The translations under genes and the position numbers were made by a program. Below the pieces are notes generated by a model. The model was given only the letters and a program-made list of their open reading frames with translations. It had not been told where the DNA came from and ran no database searches. DNA of 8,048 nt from Desulfurococcales archaeon (lineage in GTDB: Archaea; Thermoproteota; Thermoprotei_A; Sulfolobales; Desulfurococcaceae), in contig JALSQP010000125.1 of assembly GCA_026985375.1 (NCBI GenBank), positions 1 through 8,048 on the forward strand, written 5' to 3'. Below, one piece after another: positions 5,580-8,048 of the stretch. Positions within the stretch are counted from its first letter, which is position 1. Each line of letters begins with the position of its first letter.

Positions 5580-6263
5580 TTAGCAGTATCCAAAGCGCGT
5601 TATCCTAAGAACTGAGTTATAGGGTCCCAGTATTTCTTTCACCCCATCTATACATATTCTTCGAGAGAAAAACGGAGCATCCACTACAAGGGTCTCGGCT
5701 TCTCCTCCTTCGAATGCAGGATTAAACCCGTATTTTTCAGCTAATTCAATGACTTTATTAACTGTCTCGTGGTCCTCAATAATCCTTCCTAAGAGGCTAT
5801 GAGGTAATCCGTAAGATGATATGCTTATTATCATGTATTTTATTCCAGCATCGATGAGTTCATGCATGTATTTCTTCTGATCAATTCTCCATAAGGGCGT
5901 ATATGATTTTAAACCCAATTCCTCGGCGATCATTGAGAATCGCATACGCTGATAATCGCTGAGTAAAGCCCCTGAGGCGACACCGCCAATACCATAATAA
6001 TCTATTGCTCGCGTCAACGCCCTCCTCAAAGCATCTAGTTCTTGCTCAGGCTTCGAGACATGCTCGACGATCAATGGTATTCCGGCAGACTCAGCTTGTA
6101 GGTGTAGAATGTCCTCTATGGGCCTGTGATAAAGCATAGAGTCCTCATATTCAGGAACTATTGATATAAGGCACTTTACACTGAACCCCTGCAATATCAT
6201 CCAGTAAAGAGTGAAACTGCTGTCTTTTCCACCAGTGAAGAGCACACCGACATCAATGCTCAT
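5580..6263 (-). CDS. dph6: Diphthine--ammonia ligase (Dph6), diphthamide synthesis
   Basis: A 227-residue ATP-pyrophosphatase-type enzyme. Known Dph6 proteins perform the last step of diphthamide formation: ATP-dependent amidation of diphthine on the conserved His of elongation factor 2. The PP-loop motif TGGKDSS is at residues 10-16. Other family signatures are GALLSDYQRMR (98-108), YTPLWR (121-126) and FEGGEAETLVVDAPFF (184-199). The length matches archaeal single-domain members; the eukaryotic versions have extra C-terminal domains, absent here. ATG 6263 is favoured because a TTTATAGG box lies about 26 nt upstream, predicting a leaderless or near-leaderless mRNA; no Shine-Dalgarno sequence is visible. 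The gene is divergent from the MBL gene and convergent with the 80-residue gene. The other diphthamide genes are not in the window. Confidence 0.92.
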   Translation of the reverse strand: MSIDVGVLFTGGKDSSFTLYWMILQGFSVKCLISIVPEYEDSMLYHRPIEDILHLQAESAGIPLIVEHVSKPEQELDALRRALTRAIDYYGIGGVASGALLSDYQRMRFSMIAEELGLKSYTPLWRIDQKKYMHELIDAGIKYMIISISSYGLPHSLLGRIIEDHETVNKVIELAEKYGFNPAFEGGEAETLVVDAPFFSRRICIDGVKEILGPYNSVLRITRFGYC

Positions 6264-6284
6264 GGCTTTTATCTACCCTTCCAA

Positions 6285-6294
6285 CCTATAAACC
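6285..6294. promoter_or_regulatory. TATA element possibly used in both directions
   Basis: CCTATAAACC lies in the 66-bp gap between divergent genes. Read leftwards as GGTTTATAGG, it predicts a start at or next to ATG 6263 of dph6 (leaderless). Read rightwards, it predicts a start at about 6315, 15 nt before ATG 6330. No other good TATA box is seen for the rightward gene. It may be one element serving both genes. Confidence 0.4.
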
Positions 6295-6318
6295 AGGTAG
6301 AACTAGAATTAAAGAATA

Positions 6319-6323
6319 GTGAT
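6319..6323 (+). promoter_or_regulatory. Ribosome-binding site of the MBL gene
   Basis: GTGAT, complementary to the 16S 3' end, lies 6 nt before ATG 6330 and supports that start. It contrasts with the divergent dph6, which shows no such site. Confidence 0.45.
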
Positions 6324-6329
6324 GTATTT

Positions 6330-7058
6330 ATGCCTAATAGTATCAGGGCTAGGATAATCATTGATAGCAGGCAGGGCAGGAGAAGTGATCTACATAGTGT
6401 TCATGGGCTCTCCCTCTTTATTGAAGCCTATGATAGATACATATTATTCGACTTAGGGCCTGCAGACAAGTATCTGATCGAGAACTCTGAGAGGCTGGGC
6501 ATACCACTCGATCTCCTTGATACCGCCGTAATATCTCATAGCCACAGCAGTCATGCAGGCGCACTGGGTGGTCTTGGCTGGGTGTCTCCTTACTTGGACA
6601 CGTATATACCGTATGATACAATGCAGCACCTAGGCATTGTTGCGAAGAAGAATGGGCTGAGACCAATAGAGGTTCTCGACTGGAAAGAGCTATGGCCATA
6701 CATATACGTCACACCACCAATATATGGTCCTCCATGGGAGCATTTCCTCATAATAAGAACCAATAAAGGGCTCCTCGTGTTCTCAGGATGCACTCATCCA
6801 GGGATAGATAAGGTCGTCTCGGTACTAAAGGAGAAATTTACAGAGCAAACCAAACTCTATGGATGGATAGGCGGATTTCATCTAAGCAACGCACCCCGTA
6901 GCGTGGTCGCCGAAACAGTTGATAAACTTGAGGCGCTTGGATTAGAACTAGTCGTGCCCCTTCATTGCTCGGGCAGAGTAATGAGTGAGTTATTATCTTC
7001 CACTAGTATAAGAGTTGTAGAGGCTGGGGTTGGAGACACAATAGATATACCGATATAG
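6330..7058 (+). CDS. Metallo-beta-lactamase-fold hydrolase, COG1237-like, with altered metal site
   Basis: A 242-residue MBL-fold protein. It resembles the COG1237 group, which includes the methanogen protein annotated as a dihydropterin-ribofuranosyl-aminobenzene phosphate synthase. Shared features are an N-terminal HGLSLFIEA with FDLG (25-43), the metal motif region ISHSHSSHAGALGG (68-81), FSGCTHPGI (151-159), GGFHLSN (181-187) and the terminal PLHCSG (210-215). Candidate metal ligands are His70, His72, His75, His156 and His184. The canonical HxHxDH motif reads HSHSSH, so the usual Asp ligand of the second metal is Ser74. The protein may therefore bind one metal or use another ligand. It has no signal peptide, so it is cytoplasmic. 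The class II aldolase gene starts 14 nt downstream, suggesting co-transcription. Substrate is unknown; the pterin reaction is not a safe transfer here. Confidence 0.82.
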   Translation: MPNSIRARIIIDSRQGRRSDLHSVHGLSLFIEAYDRYILFDLGPADKYLIENSERLGIPLDLLDTAVISHSHSSHAGALGGLGWVSPYLDTYIPYDTMQHLGIVAKKNGLRPIEVLDWKELWPYIYVTPPIYGPPWEHFLIIRTNKGLLVFSGCTHPGIDKVVSVLKEKFTEQTKLYGWIGGFHLSNAPRSVVAETVDKLEALGLELVVPLHCSGRVMSELLSSTSIRVVEAGVGDTIDIPI

Positions 7059-7061
7059 CAT

Positions 7062-7065
7062 GGTG
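7062..7065 (+). promoter_or_regulatory. Ribosome-binding site of the aldolase gene
   Basis: GGTG lies 7 nt ahead of ATG 7073 and 3 nt past the MBL stop codon. This supports both the start codon and operon translation from a shared mRNA. Confidence 0.5.
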
Positions 7066-7072
7066 TGTAACC

Positions 7073-7657
7073 ATGGAATACCTAGAAGAAAGGAAAGCAA
7101 TTGTAGATGTTATGAGAACACTTGTCATGCTCGGTCTTACTAATCCCAAGGGCGGGAATGCAAGTATTCGAGTAGATAATACTGTGTTATTAACGCCCTC
7201 GGCTATTCCTAAGCATAAATTGAAACCAGAGGATATTGTTGTATATGATATGCTTACCGGGAAATATATTGGAAAACATCGAGCATCTATTGAATGTAAC
7301 GCTCACATAATGATGTATAGAAGTATTGGCGAGGCAAGAGCCGTACTCCATGCCCATACACCGATCTCATTAGCACTGGTCGATGTAGGCATTGATCTTA
7401 ATCAGGAGAAAACAGTGGAAACCGAATATAGTATAGGCCGAATATGTGTTACGGGGGAAGCACCACCTGGATCACTAGAGCTCGCCATAAAAGTGGCTGA
7501 AGCAGCAAAGACCTGCAGAACTATCATAGTGCCTAGGCATGGCGTATTTGTGTGGGGTAGTAACATATATGATGCTCTCGACACGATCATATCGCTAGAA
7601 TCTATGGCAAAATACTATGTTGTTAAAAAGCTTGCTACGAAAATCCTCTTGGACTAG
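7073..7657 (+). CDS. Class II aldolase/adducin family protein
   Basis: A 194-residue cytoplasmic zinc enzyme of the class II aldolase (FucA/AraD/MtnB-like) family. Family features in order are KGGNASIR (26-33), LLTPSAIPK (39-47), the catalytic Glu74 in ASIECNAH, zinc ligands His93 and His95 in LHAHTP, and the third ligand His156 in RHGVFVWG. All key residues are intact. It is slightly shorter than E. coli FucA (about 215 residues), which is common in archaea. Members cleave or epimerise sugar phosphates (fuculose 1-phosphate, ribulose 5-phosphate) or dehydrate methylthioribulose 1-phosphate, and sequence alone does not decide which. It follows the MBL gene by 14 nt, so the two probably form an operon. 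Its TAG stop shares a CTAG with the stop of the convergent ATP synthase gene. Confidence 0.88.
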   Translation: MEYLEERKAIVDVMRTLVMLGLTNPKGGNASIRVDNTVLLTPSAIPKHKLKPEDIVVYDMLTGKYIGKHRASIECNAHIMMYRSIGEARAVLHAHTPISLALVDVGIDLNQEKTVETEYSIGRICVTGEAPPGSLELAIKVAEAAKTCRTIIVPRHGVFVWGSNIYDALDTIISLESMAKYYVVKKLATKILLD

Positions 7658-8048
7658 CTCTTCTTTTTCCTATATTTCGGATGATACTTCTTGATATGCT
7701 CTTCCTTCACATGTTTCAGCTCTTCCTCGGGTAGTATTGCGAGCAATTCCCAACCCAGATCAAGTGTCTCCTCGATTGTGCGGCGCTCGTATTCTCCCTG
7801 GCCGATGAATTCTTTCTCGAACCTATCAGCGAACACCAGATACTTCTTGTCACGTGGTGATAGTGCTTCGGTACCAACAACTACTGCTAGTTCTCTCAGC
7901 TTAACGCCTTCGGCATAGGCGCTGTATAGCTGCATGAATACTCCTCTATGGTCTTCCCTGGTTTTTCCCTCACCTATACCGTCCTTCATGAGACGTGAAA
8001 GGCTCATTAATATATCAAAAGGCGGGTAAATACCCTTTAGCCATAACT
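7654..8048 (-). CDS. atpB: A-type ATP synthase subunit B, C-terminal part (5' end outside window)
   Basis: The C-terminal 131 residues or so of the non-catalytic nucleotide-binding subunit B of the membrane-bound A1A0 ATP synthase, which alternates with subunit A in the cytoplasmic head. The frame stays open from the stop at 7654 to the right window edge. It includes GIYPPFDIL and [19 protein letters not shown], both highly conserved in subunit B, then [19 protein letters not shown] and [21 protein letters not shown] 8007 falls within the conserved sequence and is not the start; relatives have Pro at this position. The protein ends in a basic tail ([11 protein letters not shown]). No other ATP synthase gene follows it: downstream lies the convergent aldolase, so B is the last gene of its cluster here. 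The full protein should be about 460-470 residues. Confidence 0.95.
   Translation of the reverse strand, partial: LWLKGIYPPFDILMSLSRLMKDGIGEGKTREDHRGVFMQLYSAYAEGVKLRELAVVVGTEALSPRDKKYLVFADRFEKEFIGQGEYERRTIEETLDLGWELLAILPEEELKHVKEEHIKKYHPKYRKKKS

Overview
The window looks like a piece of a hyperthermophilic crenarchaeal chromosome, most likely from the Desulfurococcales or close relatives. The reasons are the protein families (A-type ATP synthase subunit B, archaeal XerA-type recombinase, archaeal Dph6, archaeal/eukaryotic-type ProRS, DUF131 membrane protein), heavy use of AGA/AGG for Arg and ATA for Ile, Shine-Dalgarno sequences of the GGTGA type, TATA boxes of the TTTATA/TATAAA type about 26 nt ahead of plausible transcription starts, and T-rich stretches as the only terminator-like sequences. 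The genus assignment is inference.

Layout. At the left edge a small unrecognised ORF (36-224, +) meets a two-helix DUF131 membrane protein (237-482, -). A 154-bp gap with a 77% G+C double-hairpin island separates DUF131 from a XerA-like tyrosine recombinase carrying a C-terminal zinc ribbon (637-1629, +). The recombinase overlaps tail to tail with an unrecognised acidic protein (1615-2079, -). A compact pair of interleaved divergent promoters then drives that protein leftwards and an M28 zinc aminopeptidase (2139-3698, +) rightwards. Prolyl-tRNA synthetase (3730-5169, +) follows 31 nt later, probably as the second gene of the same transcript. After a T-rich terminator comes a small orphan protein (5282-5524, +). 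Then come Dph6, the diphthamide amidase (5580-6263, -), and, divergently from one TATA-like element, a metallo-beta-lactamase-fold protein (6330-7058, +) and a class II aldolase (7073-7657, +), 14 nt apart. The right edge holds the 3' end of the A-ATP synthase subunit B gene (7654-8048, -), whose stop codon shares a CTAG with the aldolase stop.

How the genes work together. Two genes touch translation directly: ProRS charges tRNA-Pro and Dph6 finishes diphthamide on EF-2. The M28 peptidase lies upstream of ProRS and may feed free amino acids to it. The MBL protein and aldolase form a small two-gene operon of unknown substrate. XerA is expected to resolve chromosome dimers at a dif site that I could not find here. 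The window is compact: no gap reaches 300 bp, and no tRNA, rRNA, CRISPR array or insertion sequence is visible.

I see no clear new multi-gene system. The points that deserve a second look are the recombinase-zinc ribbon fusion, the GC-rich island, a ProRS whose C-terminal zinc site is almost erased, an MBL protein with Ser in place of the metal-binding Asp, and several start sites that promoter geometry corrects.
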